From contig QEOQ01000303.1 of NCBI GenBank assembly GCA_010279815.1, forward strand, positions 747,567 to 811,566: DNA of 64,000 nt. The letters are read 5' to 3'. This DNA comes from Brachionus plicatilis. Lineage: Eukaryota > Rotifera > Eurotatoria > Ploima > Brachionidae. Below are positions 11,654 to 22,800 of the stretch, piece by piece. A model generated the notes under the pieces. That model made no database searches and was not told the DNA's origin. It saw nothing but the letters and a program-made list of their open reading frames with translations. Position 1 is the first letter of the stretch, and the number at the start of each line of letters is the position of its first letter. A program made the translations under genes and the position numbers.

Positions 11654-11836
11654 ATGAACAAAGAAGGTTCGGGTGGAATGCCACAAGCTGTCAACAAGCC
11701 AATGGTTTATGTATGTGGATCATGTCACAAAGAAAACGAAATCAAGCCTAAAGATCCTATTAGATGCATTGACTGTGATCATCGTATTTTGTATAAAAAA
11801 CGTACTAAGCGTTTAGTGGTTTATGATGCTAGATAA
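11654..11836 (+). CDS. POLR2K: RNA polymerase subunit RPB12/RPABC4 (POLR2K)
   Basis: A 60-residue protein from the ATG at 11654; the human protein is 58. It has the C4 zinc ribbon (C21-x2-C24 ... C38-x2-C41), DPIRC, and the near-invariant C-terminal [15 protein letters not shown], which lies near the polymerase active-centre region. It is shared by RNA polymerases I, II and III. The start lies only 162 nt after the SURF1 stop. A pyrimidine-rich tract ending in TTTTAG lies at about 11603-11624, a good splice acceptor 30 nt before the ATG. That suggests either an unseen 5' UTR exon or trans-splicing of a two-gene unit. AATAAA is at 11888-11893. Confidence 0.97.
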   Translation: MNKEGSGGMPQAVNKPMVYVCGSCHKENEIKPKDPIRCIDCDHRILYKKRTKRLVVYDAR

Positions 11837-13400
11837 ATTTTGAAAAATATAAAGTCTCTTAAAAAAAGAAACACTCACATCTTCTCAAATAAATTTGAAT
11901 TTTGTAATTATTTTGTTTTTTTTTAAAGAAGCAAACTCTCAAATTATTATATCAAAATTTTACATCCAGGCTATGAATAAAATCTAAATAGCTAATGAAT
12001 TTATGATATTATTAATTTTGAAAAAAATATTTCTAATATCAAAATAAAAATTAATAAATTTTGTACTAAAAGAAGAATAGCTTCAAATATGTAAATTAAA
12101 TGTGAATAATAAATTTTATTGTTGAATTTTATGTAACAGTTGGTTATTAAAATTAGACAATTCATTTCAAATTAATAGCTAGAAGGCCTTAAGAAACAAA
12201 TAAATAATAAAAAATTTTTGACATTTACTAACTAACAAATTGATTTTAATTTAGATTCAGAAAAATTTACAAATTAAATAATTTTTTAATATGCACATGA
12301 AGCCTATTTGATTTAATCGAATGATTGTTAAAATCAAAAAAAATCTGTGACCTTATTTTAAAATCATTTATTATTTCGTTTCTCTTTTAGTTTAAAATTT
12401 AAAAAATCTTTTTTATTTTAGTGTTTAAGATGACTGATTTTTAAATTTTGAAACTGTTGTTTCTATGGGATAGAAGGCTTATTTATCCAAACATTAAATT
12501 TTTTAAATGAAAAAACAAAGTTTAGAAGTTAGAATTTTTTATCTTTTTATTATAGATAGAAACAACAACAAATTTATTTTCTAAAAACGACCTATATTAT
12601 CAAAGAAAGTAAAAGTAATAACGAGTCTGGACAAATATTATAAATAAAAGAGACCAATCTTTTAATGCAAATAAATTTTGATAAAATTTGTCTCAAATAT
12701 CAAAGTTATACTTTTTTTAAGCTTCTAATTCTCCTAATGAATCAGGCCATTTCCCACCTAAACATTTATGAAATTGATGTACTTTATGCACTTTATGCTA
12801 TCTTTTCCAGTTTCAAAGTATCATTTTATAGTTTTTAGAAATTATGGCTAGTTTTCTTTAACTTTATTTCTCAGTACATAAAAGTCGTGTTTGGTCTCAG
12901 ATTATTATGTTTCATTGACTATTCGTTAAGATGGGTTTTTTGGTTTTTACTTTAATTTAGAGAACCACATAAAGTACATAAAAGTTAATTTAAGTTAAAT
13001 AAACATATATCAAACATAGGAAAAATGAAGTAACTTTTTTTAAATATAGTGCGAAATGGAAAAAACTAGATTTTATGGTTTTATTGACAACGTATGCTAA
13101 TATCAATCAGTTCAAAATAAAAAACGAAAGTCTCTCGGGCTTTAAAATTTAAAGTTTACGAAACAGCAATCAAAGAAACTTTTTTTTTAATAAATTAGAA
13201 AATATAAAAATAGAAGTGAAAAAAATTGCTATAAGAAAATAAAATTTTATTAGATGGAATATACAGAAAAATATTAAATTAATGAGCTATAAAATATAAA
13301 AACAAATGAATTAGAAAAATCTTGATTTTCTTTTCCTTTTGTGAAAATTTACAATTTAAATGAAAAATTATGATTTTTTTAAAATGGAATTCTTCTTTAA
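11837..13400. other. AT-rich spacer, no gene seen
   Basis: Nothing coding or structured recognised before the first 298-bp repeat at 13401. Confidence 0.6.
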
Positions 13401-13698
13401 TTTTTAGCCATTCTCTGGCTACGCCGCTGCTCCTGGATAAGCAACAGTAAAAAAAATCAGCTGTAATAATGTGTCTAAGAATACATTGATTGCGTTTAGA
13501 CATTAGAGCTTAAATTATTCCTTTATGTTCATTATAATTTTTAATAAAACTTAAATAAAAAAGTGCTTGGATTCAAAATCCTAAATACATACAATCAAAA
13601 GGCCTATGTTTGAAAAGACACTATGAACAAAAAACAAGAAAAAATAAAAATGTCAAAGCTTAATTTTTTTAGAACCAAAACATGTTCTGTAAATTGTA
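13401..13698. repeat. 298-bp perfect direct repeat, copy 1 (downstream flank of LINE)
   Basis: By eye identical, with no indel, to 15794-16091; the offset is 2393 throughout. It contains a relatively GC-rich CTACGCCGCTGCTCCTGG stretch. A 34-codon frame in it (minus strand, from 13503) is the same one that heads the LINE frame. Confidence 0.95.
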
Positions 13699-15793
13699 TA
13701 TTTCAACTCAATCAAAGAGACCTAAGGTCAAAACCCGTAATGGGATGATTGAGCCCATTTATTAATAAAAAAATTCATATAAAAATTATAATATTAATAA
13801 AAAATTAAATTTCTGAAATTAACATCAAAATTAGAAAAAATTTTACAAAATTTTATAAAAATTAAATTAATGTTATTGTTTATTCTTCGTTTAAATAGGG
13901 CAAAATCTAAATAGAGATCATCAATAAGTAATTTATTGATGAACTTAGAATAAAAATAATCAAACGTTTTTTCAACATAATCATTAAACTTTCCTTTAGA
14001 AGGAACAAGATAGTCATTTGAATTCCTTAGATTATAATCAACATTTTTCGAGCGGTTGCTGATTAATACTTCTTTTAAGTCAACAGGCGATGTTTTTAAA
14101 TTTACAATTTTATGTACGAAATGAGCAAGACGTTTGATAATTCTATGCTGAAAGCAGTCAATGTTAAATTTATTCAACTCAATATTTAAAGTGTTAAAGT
14201 CATCATTGCCATGAATATTTGGGCGAATATTTAATAATCTTTGAACACAATAGTAATAAGAATTAGATAATTTTTGAATTGATCTTTTTGTGAAATATAT
14301 TGATAATGATAGACAATAGTCAAAGTAGGGCATGATAAATGATTTGAAGAACTGGAGCTTGACTTTGTGCGATAAGTAAAATAATCTTCTAATAGCATAA
14401 AGTCGTTTATTTATTGAAGTTCTTAAGCTTATTACGTGTTGCAAAAAAGTGAGCTTGTTGTCAATTGTTACTCCGAGAAGCTTAAATTTATCAACAACTT
14501 CAACCATAATACCATTTATTTCAATATTACATGGAAAATTAAGTTTTGTTTTATTTGAAATAAACATAATTTTAGTCTTGGACCAATTAATATCTATACT
14601 ATTGAATTTACACCAAGTAAATAACTTTTGAATTGATTCAAGAAAAGAATGAATAAGTTCAGTTAGGTTATCCCCTGTTTTAATTAAAGTTGTATCATCA
14701 GCAAATAATTTCACGATAAAATCAGAAAGGAATAAAACAATATCATTAATGTAAATCAAAAATAGAAGTGGGCCTAGGACACTCCCCTGGGGGACACCTA
14801 ATTTGAGTGTCCTTGAGTTAGAAGTGAACTCATCAATCTTCACTACCTGGGATCTATTAGCAAAATAACTTTCTAGTAGTGTGATTGAAGAATCATCAAA
14901 ACCATAACAGCTTAATTTAGTTAGTAGAAGGTTATGGTCGACAGTATCAAAAGCCTTTCTAAAATCTATAAACAGAAAGATACCGATTAAACGTTTGCTT
15001 TTAATTTGGTTCATTTTCGAGATAATCTCATGTAAGGCTGATTCACAGCCATGGGTTGATCTGAAACCATGTTGATTACTTGAGAGTATCTTAGCTTCAG
15101 CTAGATAAATGCTTATTTGCTTATGAATAAGTTTCTCAAACAGCTTTGCAATTGGTGGTAAAACAGAAATGCCACGATAACTATTTAAATCATCAGTTGA
15201 GCCTTTATTTTTAAATAATGGTGTAACAACGGACATTTTCCAATCATTCGGCATTGAACCCGTTAAGATTGAAAAATTAAATAAATAAGCTATAATGGTG
15301 TGTAGTTTAGCTGAACTACCCTTCAGAATCTTAATAGGTATTCCACAAGAACCGATACCACTAGAGGTTGAGATCTCTGAGAGGAGTTTTTCTATCTCAT
15401 GTCTATTTGTAAAACTGAATCTGAAATTAGCAGCTTTCATAAGGCCAAGTTTAGAAAACTGATCCTGGATGAAGCTCTTAGAATCATTATTCGACAATTC
15501 TGATGAAGATCTTATTGACGTGAAGAATTTGTTAAATATCTCACACATGTTTAACTTATCATTGATAACCTCATTTTCATTTTTAATACAGATTAAAGGT
15601 GTATTTGAGTTTTTATCAGATTTCATGGAAATTAATGGTGAGTAGAATTGCCAAAATTTTTTAGCATTTTTGAAATCATTCAAAGTTTTATCCTGAAAAA
15701 AATGAATTAGTTTCTCATCATTTAGCAGCTTGAACTGCTTCTTAAAATAATCATAAACTAATTTATCATCTTCATTACCAGATAGTTTGAATT
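13699..15793 (-). mobile_element. 5'-truncated non-LTR retrotransposon (LINE)
   Basis: Element of about 2.1 kb on the minus strand, from about 15793 (5', truncated) to 13699 (3'). It holds the segment before the RT domain, a full reverse transcriptase and the C-terminal region, then a 95-nt 3' UTR with a GACCTTAGGTC palindrome near 13720 and an end in GAGTTGAAATA. No APE endonuclease is present, as expected of 5' truncation. The RT type (YRGISVLPP, HGFR, FRKAFDTVDH, GVPQGSVLGPLL, FADDTTLI) resembles the CR1/L2/Jockey group; I cannot place the clade. The frame is undamaged and the flanking repeats identical, so the insertion is probably young. Confidence 0.85.
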
Positions 15794-15896
15794 TTTTTAG
15801 CCATTCTCTGGCTACGCCGCTGCTCCTGGATAAGCAACAGTAAAAAAAATCAGCTGTAATAATGTGTCTAAGAATACATTGATTGCGTTTAGACAT
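13794..15896 (-). CDS. LINE reverse-transcriptase polyprotein fragment
   Basis: Open for 700 codons. The first about 34 codons lie in the duplicated flank and are probably not part of the element; the LINE part begins near the residues KKFKLSG. The RT domain spans about residues 215-460, with the catalytic FADD at about 398-401 and GVPQGS about 40 residues before it. The C-terminal part continues with the usual LINE region (FDYCLS...RLLNIRP). The endonuclease domain is missing, so it is not autonomous for target nicking. No stop or frameshift is seen. Confidence 0.85.
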   Translation of the reverse strand: MSKRNQCILRHIITADFFYCCLSRSSGVAREWLKKFKLSGNEDDKLVYDYFKKQFKLLNDEKLIHFFQDKTLNDFKNAKKFWQFYSPLISMKSDKNSNTPLICIKNENEVINDKLNMCEIFNKFFTSIRSSSELSNNDSKSFIQDQFSKLGLMKAANFRFSFTNRHEIEKLLSEISTSSGIGSCGIPIKILKGSSAKLHTIIAYLFNFSILTGSMPNDWKMSVVTPLFKNKGSTDDLNSYRGISVLPPIAKLFEKLIHKQISIYLAEAKILSSNQHGFRSTHGCESALHEIISKMNQIKSKRLIGIFLFIDFRKAFDTVDHNLLLTKLSCYGFDDSSITLLESYFANRSQVVKIDEFTSNSRTLKLGVPQGSVLGPLLFLIYINDIVLFLSDFIVKLFADDTTLIKTGDNLTELIHSFLESIQKLFTWCKFNSIDINWSKTKIMFISNKTKLNFPCNIEINGIMVEVVDKFKLLGVTIDNKLTFLQHVISLRTSINKRLYAIRRLFYLSHKVKLQFFKSFIMPYFDYCLSLSIYFTKRSIQKLSNSYYYCVQRLLNIRPNIHGNDDFNTLNIELNKFNIDCFQHRIIKRLAHFVHKIVNLKTSPVDLKEVLISNRSKNVDYNLRNSNDYLVPSKGKFNDYVEKTFDYFYSKFINKLLIDDLYLDFALFKRRINNNINLIFIKFCKIFSNFDVNFRNLIFY

Positions 15897-16091
15897 TAGA
15901 GCTTAAATTATTCCTTTATGTTCATTATAATTTTTAATAAAACTTAAATAAAAAAGTGCTTGGATTCAAAATCCTAAATACATACAATCAAAAGGCCTAT
16001 GTTTGAAAAGACACTATGAACAAAAAACAAGAAAAAATAAAAATGTCAAAGCTTAATTTTTTTAGAACCAAAACATGTTCTGTAAATTGTA
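15794..16091. repeat. 298-bp perfect direct repeat, copy 2 (upstream flank of LINE)
   Basis: Identical copy of 13401-13698 on the other side of the LINE. The unrepeated flanks (before 13401 and after 16091) would join into one uninterrupted locus if the element and one copy were removed. Confidence 0.95.
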
Positions 16092-16932
16092 GCTTTTCAT
16101 AAATCCTATGTTACACCAATATACTGAATCTGTTTTAAATTAGATATTCCAAAATTGATTGATTTTAAGTGCACAAAATCGATAGATATATTGATAAAAG
16201 TTTGACACCCGTTGCTTCAAAGTGTTAACAAGCCAATTTTTCTTTTGATTTTCAAGTAAAATTTAAATTTTTCAGGATATAAAGAAAAAAATAGATATGC
16301 AATCAATGATAAATTTTCAAATGACAGTCTAAATTAAAAATGAGGTTTGATTTTACACTTGCAGAATTTAATTGTGTATTTTGCTGAAAATTTTCAATTT
16401 TAGAATTAAAGGCAAAATTAATTTAGTAGAAAAAATGAATCAAAAATTAAATCTTTATAAAGTTCATATGTGGATACTCATATACATAGATTCAACTCAA
16501 AGAGAAGGCAAATTGAAGTTTTCGATCAAATTTTAATGATCATGATTAATAATAAATTCTAAAAAAGATTTTGATTAATTTTTGATTAAAAAAATATAAT
16601 TCAGAGACATACTTTTACGAAAAAATTTTTTTTTTAATCACAATCAAGTTTTTTGCAACTAGTTTCATTAAACAGAAAATTGTTTCAAAACAATATTTTT
16701 TTTATTAATTTAAAGATATCATTTAAAATTTTGTATAATTCTTAAAATCTTATTATGTATTTATTATGTATTTACAAAATAAAATCTGACTTAGCAACAT
16801 ACCTTAAAATGTTTTTAAGTATTTTTATTTCTAAAGATACACTGTAAGCGATTGAGGTACAAAAACTATGAAAAAAACTTAAATATAGTAAATTTGTTTC
16901 TTAATTTTTTTTTTTTAAAGTGACATTTAGCT

Positions 16933-17289
16933 GGGGTTGTGAAGTTCGTTTCAATTCGATCTTTTCAATTCAGATAAACTTGAATAACTTTTTTACTAAA
17001 AGAGATGATTTAGTTCTATAAAATGCTCAATTATAAGCAAATTTGCTTAATTCAGTAAAATAAGTCTGCAAAAGACTCTGCAATTTTATACATTTTGCAC
17101 GCCATTAAAAAGTATTCTAATCAACTGTGCAAGTACATTGCAGAGTTTTTGCAGACATATATTTTCGGATTAAGCAAAGTTGCTTAAACATTAAGCATTT
17201 TACAGAACTAAATTATCTCCTTTAGTAAAAAAGTTATTCAAATTTTTCTGAATTGAAACGATCGAATCGAAATGAACTTCACAACCCCC
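16933..17289. mobile_element. Palindromic MITE with 8-bp target duplication
   Basis: A 357-bp element whose two halves are long imperfect inverted repeats (arms about 165 bp, nearly meeting in the middle). It begins GGGGTTGTGAAGTTC and ends GAACTTCACAACCCCC. It is flanked by identical ATTTAGCT at 16925-16932 and 17290-17297. An 8-bp duplication fits hAT- or P-type transposases. It has no coding capacity, so it depends on a transposase elsewhere. Confidence 0.9.
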
Positions 17290-18135
17290 ATTTAGCTTGA
17301 AATTTCAGAACATTTTTATTGATTTTTAAAAATGTCCTTTTATGAAAAAAGGGGAGTAAGAAAATGTAACAAATTTGATACTTTTTTGTTCAATAGTATA
17401 CTATAAATAATTTAAACAGACTTGTATATTTGATTTATTTAATATTTATTTTAAATTTTTAAAAATACTTTATATTTAATATTGAAATATAATTTTTTAA
17501 AACATGGTATTTTGGTATTAATATTTTAAATGTTTCATAGATCTCATCATAATAAAGGTCAATCGAAAATAAATCACCTCAACAATTTTAAAATCTTTAA
17601 TAATAAAAAAATGAAATTTCTTTTAATAAAATTACCAATTTAATTTGAGAAAATGTCGCCGTTTGAATTCATTTTTTAAAAATTATGTTGTCTACTTCAT
17701 ATCGTACTTAAAAATTTTTCTTCAGTAAAGATATCATTGACTCAAAAACTACAAATGATTTTAAAAACAAAATTGATAAAATATATTGAGGCTAACCTCT
17801 TATTTTATGTGTCCAGTACAACATCAGCTTATAATTATTATTATTACTATTATAAGGGCCATTAAAATCGATACCAAAAAATTTATATAGTATGTCCCGA
17901 GTTTTTATTTTTTTTCCTCAAATATTAAATTAAATTCCTCGAATAGTAAAATTTTACATAATAAAATAACATCAGATTAAATAAAATTCCTACTTATTAA
18001 TTTATTGACACTTATCCATTAAAAACGACACTACTATTAAAAAAATGAAAACTGATATGATACAAAGCATCTCAAATTTTTGAATCATGCCTGTGCCATT
18101 GGTTGCCGTACTTGTGAAGGAATAAAGACTAGCTC

Positions 18136-18227
18136 TTAAATATCTGACTCCATTGTGTAATTGTTCTTTACAATATCGTCTTTCTTTTTAGAACCAACAA
18201 ATGCTTTAAACAGGTGTTCTAATAAAT
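18136..18227 (-). other. Possible orphan terminal exon
   Basis: On the minus strand, a T-rich tract ending in TTTTAG is followed by a 30-codon open frame (DLLEHLFKAFVGSKKK ... TMESDI-stop). It needs an upstream exon ending in phase 1. The neighbouring ninjurin frame offers no such donor, so I cannot attach it. It may be an alternative ninjurin end, a small separate gene, or chance. Confidence 0.25.
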
Positions 18228-18502
18228 CTAAAAAAAAATGAAAAAATATAAATTAGGGAAGAATAAAAATTAAAAAAAAAAAATTTTTCGTCATTTTATC
18301 TAGTTAATTAAAAAGGTATAAATTAATTAAAAATTTATTTTCTTCAATTTTTGTACTATTTTATTTTTATAAATATCTCATATAAATTATTCGAAAACTC
18401 AAAGATACAATATATACAATATCAATAGCAGGCTTAGACAAAAAAAGGTAAAAAATATTAATCAAGTTTTTAAAATATAAAATTTTATTTCTTTTTAATT
18501 AT

Positions 18503-19042
18503 TTATATGTTCAGAAATACATTAATGAATATATTTACAACTGTAATGCTTAAAACAAATAAAGTAACTGTATGATTGTTTTTGATGCTAATAGATCTTT
18601 TTTGTTTGTCATTAAAATCTTCTTGTGTTGTGCTAAAAACCAAAAATATTCCACACAAAATTTGAAGAATTAAAGAAATACAAATTGAAAACATCAAAAC
18701 TAAATCCAAAACGTGCCATTGAGTTTCCCTTGTACTCATTATTAATTGTTTCATTTGAGTAAAATTTGTGGCAATCAATGCCAAGTCGAGCAAACCAGTG
18801 GTAAATGTTTTTTTAGTCGAATGAGCATTGAATATATTTGTCAGGTCGGTAAATTCCGCACTATATTTAGCATCCAATAAATGATGAAATTCAGGAGAAT
18901 TTGAAAATTTGTTCTTAATATCTTCCATGTGAATATAGGCTTCTTTATTTTTAACAGTGTAGTTACTGGATCTTGAAAAATCTGACTCAGATTTGATTTC
19001 AGATTTTCTGGAATTTTTATCCAAAGAAGGTTTGTTTGACAT
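18503..19042 (-). CDS. Ninjurin-family membrane protein
   Basis: Single exon, 179 residues, ATG at 19042. The N-terminal about 70 residues are polar. Then comes the ninjurin core: KKTFTTGLLDLALIATNFTQMKQL (the amphipathic segment of NINJ1/2), a first membrane span (about LDLVLMFSICISLILQILCG) with the family SLILQI pattern, a short polar loop, and a second span ending VVNIFINVFLNI. Ninjurins were described as adhesion proteins. NINJ1 oligomers rupture the plasma membrane in lytic cell death in vertebrates, and insect members act in tissue responses. Length fits the family. The role in this animal is inference. Confidence 0.85.
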   Translation of the reverse strand: MSNKPSLDKNSRKSEIKSESDFSRSSNYTVKNKEAYIHMEDIKNKFSNSPEFHHLLDAKYSAEFTDLTNIFNAHSTKKTFTTGLLDLALIATNFTQMKQLIMSTRETQWHVLDLVLMFSICISLILQILCGIFLVFSTTQEDFNDKQKRSISIKNNHTVTLFVLSITVVNIFINVFLNI

Positions 19043-19392
19043 CGTTTCTATTCAGAAAGACTTGTTAGTGCTGTTAAAAATCAAGCATTACTTTGATTCG
19101 CGAGTTATCTTTTCTAAAAAACTACTTTTACGTATGTAAATTTTACATAAATAAAATTTCAAGTATATCATTCTTAAAAATTGTACAACCTGATTTTGTT
19201 AAGTTTTAAAAATAGAATAAAACATTTTGATATCAAATATAACTTTAAATTTAGATATTTGTAAATAAGTACATGGGAATGCCTGCAAGTATTAAATATG
19301 AACAAAATTCTTTTCAGCTATGTGTTCAGTCATCTAATTTTTCTAAATTAAAAAAGTTTTTTTCTTTTCTTCTAAATAATAAATTATTAATA

Positions 19393-19856
19393 CAGTCGAG
19401 TTCGGTTATAACGAACTTACTTCGTAACTCTCAAAATGGTTCGTTATAAACGAACTTCGTTATATCCGAAACATAAAAAAGGTAAAAATTTTTCGTTTCG
19501 TTGCTTGACTTCTAGAATTCATTTTTTTTATTAATTGAGGATCATTTTCTTTTAATTTTTATAGATAAATGTGTGAATTTTCGCCGATAAAATTAACCAT
19601 CTTATGGTTAATTGACAGATAAAGATTAGGATCCAAAAAAATTTCATACTTTTTTGTCAAGTTCGTTATAAAAAAATAAATTCTACTGAGAATTTTTAAA
19701 AAAGACTTCGTTATAACCGAGTTTTCGTTATAACCGAGTTCGTTATATCCGTAAAAAATAACATTATAAAGATTGTTGTTTTACAATCTATTGAATTTTT
19801 TTTCGCTATAACCGATTTTTCGTTATAAGCGTTTTCGCTATAACCGAACTCGACTG
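19393..19856. mobile_element. pogo/Tc1-like MITE with TA target duplication
   Basis: A 464-bp element with terminal inverted repeats CAGTCGAGTTCGGTTATAACG / CGCTATAACCGAACTCGACTG, flanked by TA (19391-19392 and 19857-19858). The ends and TA duplication are those of Tc1/mariner, in particular the pogo/Tigger group. Several internal CGTTATA(A/T)CCGA motifs repeat the terminal sequence. There is no transposase frame. It lies just upstream of the ninjurin gene. Confidence 0.9.
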
Positions 19857-19858
19857 TA

Positions 19859-22800
19859 TAGTAATTTAGAGACAATTGAATTTTTTAGCTTGAAATAATT
19901 AAAAATTTTTAATTATTTAAAATTAGAGAAAAAAAAATTAAAAACAATAAATTTGATGATGTTTCATTGTCGCCAGTGTGCTTCAAATATCCATAAAATT
20001 ATTTTAAACAATCAATATGAGACTCAAGAGCCGAGCTTTTATCAAATATGACCAAAATTCAGAAAAATTGAAAATTTAATTTAATCTTTATTGGTTTCCA
20101 TGGCAGCATATTTAGTATCACTAATTTAAAAATGTGAGCAACTAAATAAAAAAAGGTCAACATTTTGTAAAAATGTATTCACTATTCGAATCCGAAGCTT
20201 TTTAAACTTAATTAAATGTTTTTGTTAGCTGCCTCTTTAGAACATGTCATTAACAGGAAAACAAGATTTAAGAATGAATCATGGAAATTTTACTATATAG
20301 AGGTAGAAATTGTCAGCCTATAAAGTGGCTTGTCTAGATTTTTTAAAATGTTCTTGTTATTTTTGAAATTTTTATTTAGATCATAGACTTTTTTCAATTT
20401 TTTTGTTTAACCGATTCTAGGTCGTGTTCAAATTAGGTTTAATTGATTTTTAAAAGAAAGCTCGACTATATGCGAGTAATACAATTTTTCGCTTAAATTA
20501 TTCCAAATTTATATTTATCGATTTTCAAAAATTTTAAGATAAAATAATTTCAGAATAAGGGCTTTTTAAAAAGCACTCAAAAGGACACTGATTATTATTG
20601 GTAAAATAAGGATTAGTTTGGCGAGTAATTTAATTTGTTAATCATTACTATTAGTTACTTTAAGGATTAAATTAAATTTCAAAATTTTCAAATTTTAAAA
20701 AGTTTTTTACGAATTGATAAAATTTTTTCGATTGCATAATTGTAGCCCTTAGCTGATTTATGCAAGCTGAAATATTCAAAATTACAAACCATTAAACAAA
20801 CTTGTTAAAATAAAGATTATTTACATTAGTTTTTTCGAGTTTAATTTCTCATCGAGGGATTGTAGCTTTAAATTAAAAAAGTTTACCTAAATTGGTAATT
20901 AAATTTTTGCTTTGCATTTTAAGTGTGAATTTTACATTTTATTTTTTTTCATTCAAGAAGGTTTATTCATCAATGGTTGCATAATAGCGACTTTAAGAAC
21001 TTGAAATTTTAAAATTAAATTTATTCAAAACAATTGTAAAATAAATTTAATCGATATTGTTTAACTCTTGTACATAAGACCCTTATTGCTGAGTATTATT
21101 TAATCGATCTGAGTTTTTTAAGCAAATTTTTATGTTGTTAAATGAAATTTAGATGCTTTTATTTTTGTTGAGAGGTAAACATTTAGAAATGTGAATCCTT
21201 TGAGGAACTTTTAAAAAAAAGCAGATTTTTTTCATTAAACATCTTGGATTGAATTTATAATTTTTTTTTTATTTAAAGACGCTATGAAATTTAAATTTTT
21301 CAAGCTAAAATTTAATTTCATTTCCAAAAGCTTTTCTATCTAAAAAATTATGCAGTTTTTTTTAAGTCACCATAAAGATCAAATATAAAAATCATTCAGT
21401 AATTAATTTAATCGTAAAACTAATATATTCTAATACAAATTTCCAATTCGAATTGGTTGTGGTTACAAATAAAGCATAAAATTTAGTTTAAGTTCCTGAA
21501 ACTAATGCATTTAATTAAAAACTCGATTTTCGTTAATAAAAAATATTTTTCAAAATTATCGAAAATCTCTTAGTAATTCAATAAAATTTTCAATAACGTG
21601 AGTTCAGTAAATCTTGACATAATTAACTATTAAAATAAAAGTATCATTATATTTAGCTGGATTCATTAAATTTGTCCATTAATGAATCGGTCCTTTCAGA
21701 TTTTAAAAAAGAAAAAATATTGAGAATAGCAAATTTTTTCTGAAATCTACAACCCAAAGAGTGACAGCTTTCAAAAAATTTAAAATTATTATTATATGAT
21801 GATGATCAAATAAGTTGTTGATTTTAAAATCAAAAAAACCTTCAATTAGGTAGTAAAGCTAGAAAATATTTTATTTTATCAATATATTTTATTTAATTAA
21901 AAGATCCGATCCATTAATGCACATAATTAGGTATATCTAAAAATATTTTTTTTTGGAACCAGAAAATTGCGACAATCTTTGCTCAAAACTCTTTACAAAT
22001 TTTATTAAATTATAATACAAGACTTTTATATTATATAATCTAGAGATGAGATTTTCATTATCTGGTTTTAAATGGTTAGTGACTAAATAACAAATCCTAG
22101 AATTAACTTTCTTTATGTAAGTTAAATTTAATAGCATACCAGGATTTTATTTTGAATATTGTTTTATAAAATTACAAAAATTGAATTTGAATTAAGAAAT
22201 TTTCAAACAGAATGACAATATTTTTTAGAAAGAATCATAAAAATTAAAAGATAAAGACGAATTTTCCATAACAACAATAATAAGTGAGATTGGCACTTAA
22301 AAAATAACTGGGACAAGCAATCTGTCGTATTTATTTAAAGCGATTACAGCGCAAGATGATTATTAAACTTTTTTAAGTTTTATCAAAGAGCTGAAATTTT
22401 TTAAAATAGAGCATATAACTGACTATATGACCGAAAAATGGGGCTAAATTTTTAAAAAGGGATATGGAATTTGAAGTTTGAATTTGTGTGTTAATCAGAA
22501 AAGTAATTTAAAAAAAATAGTTGAAAATATTTCAAAATGCGATTGGAATACCGAAAATAATTAAATTTGTGGGTATTTTTATTATTTGTAGCTTGTCTTT
22601 TGTGTTATTCCTTGATTAAAATAACTAATTCTATCAAGTTTTACCAGTTTAGCTCATGCAATCAAATCAGACTGATTTCTCATAATTAGTTGAAGTTTTA
22701 GGAATTCACTTTTCTTTAAAGCTTTTGTAAAAGCAGATTTTTTGTTTTCCCTTTAAATGGATTTGTTTGACTAACCTGCTGGTTTCGCAAAACTAACAAA

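Noticed and set aside
13401..16091. LTR retrotransposon interpretation of the paired 298-bp repeats
   Set aside because: The repeats do not start TG or end CA, no primer-binding or polypurine tract is seen, and the RT is of the non-LTR type without protease, RNase H or integrase.
21937..22137. 66-codon frame (-)
   Set aside because: Slightly coding-like, but no similarity recognised, no flanking exons and no promoter context.
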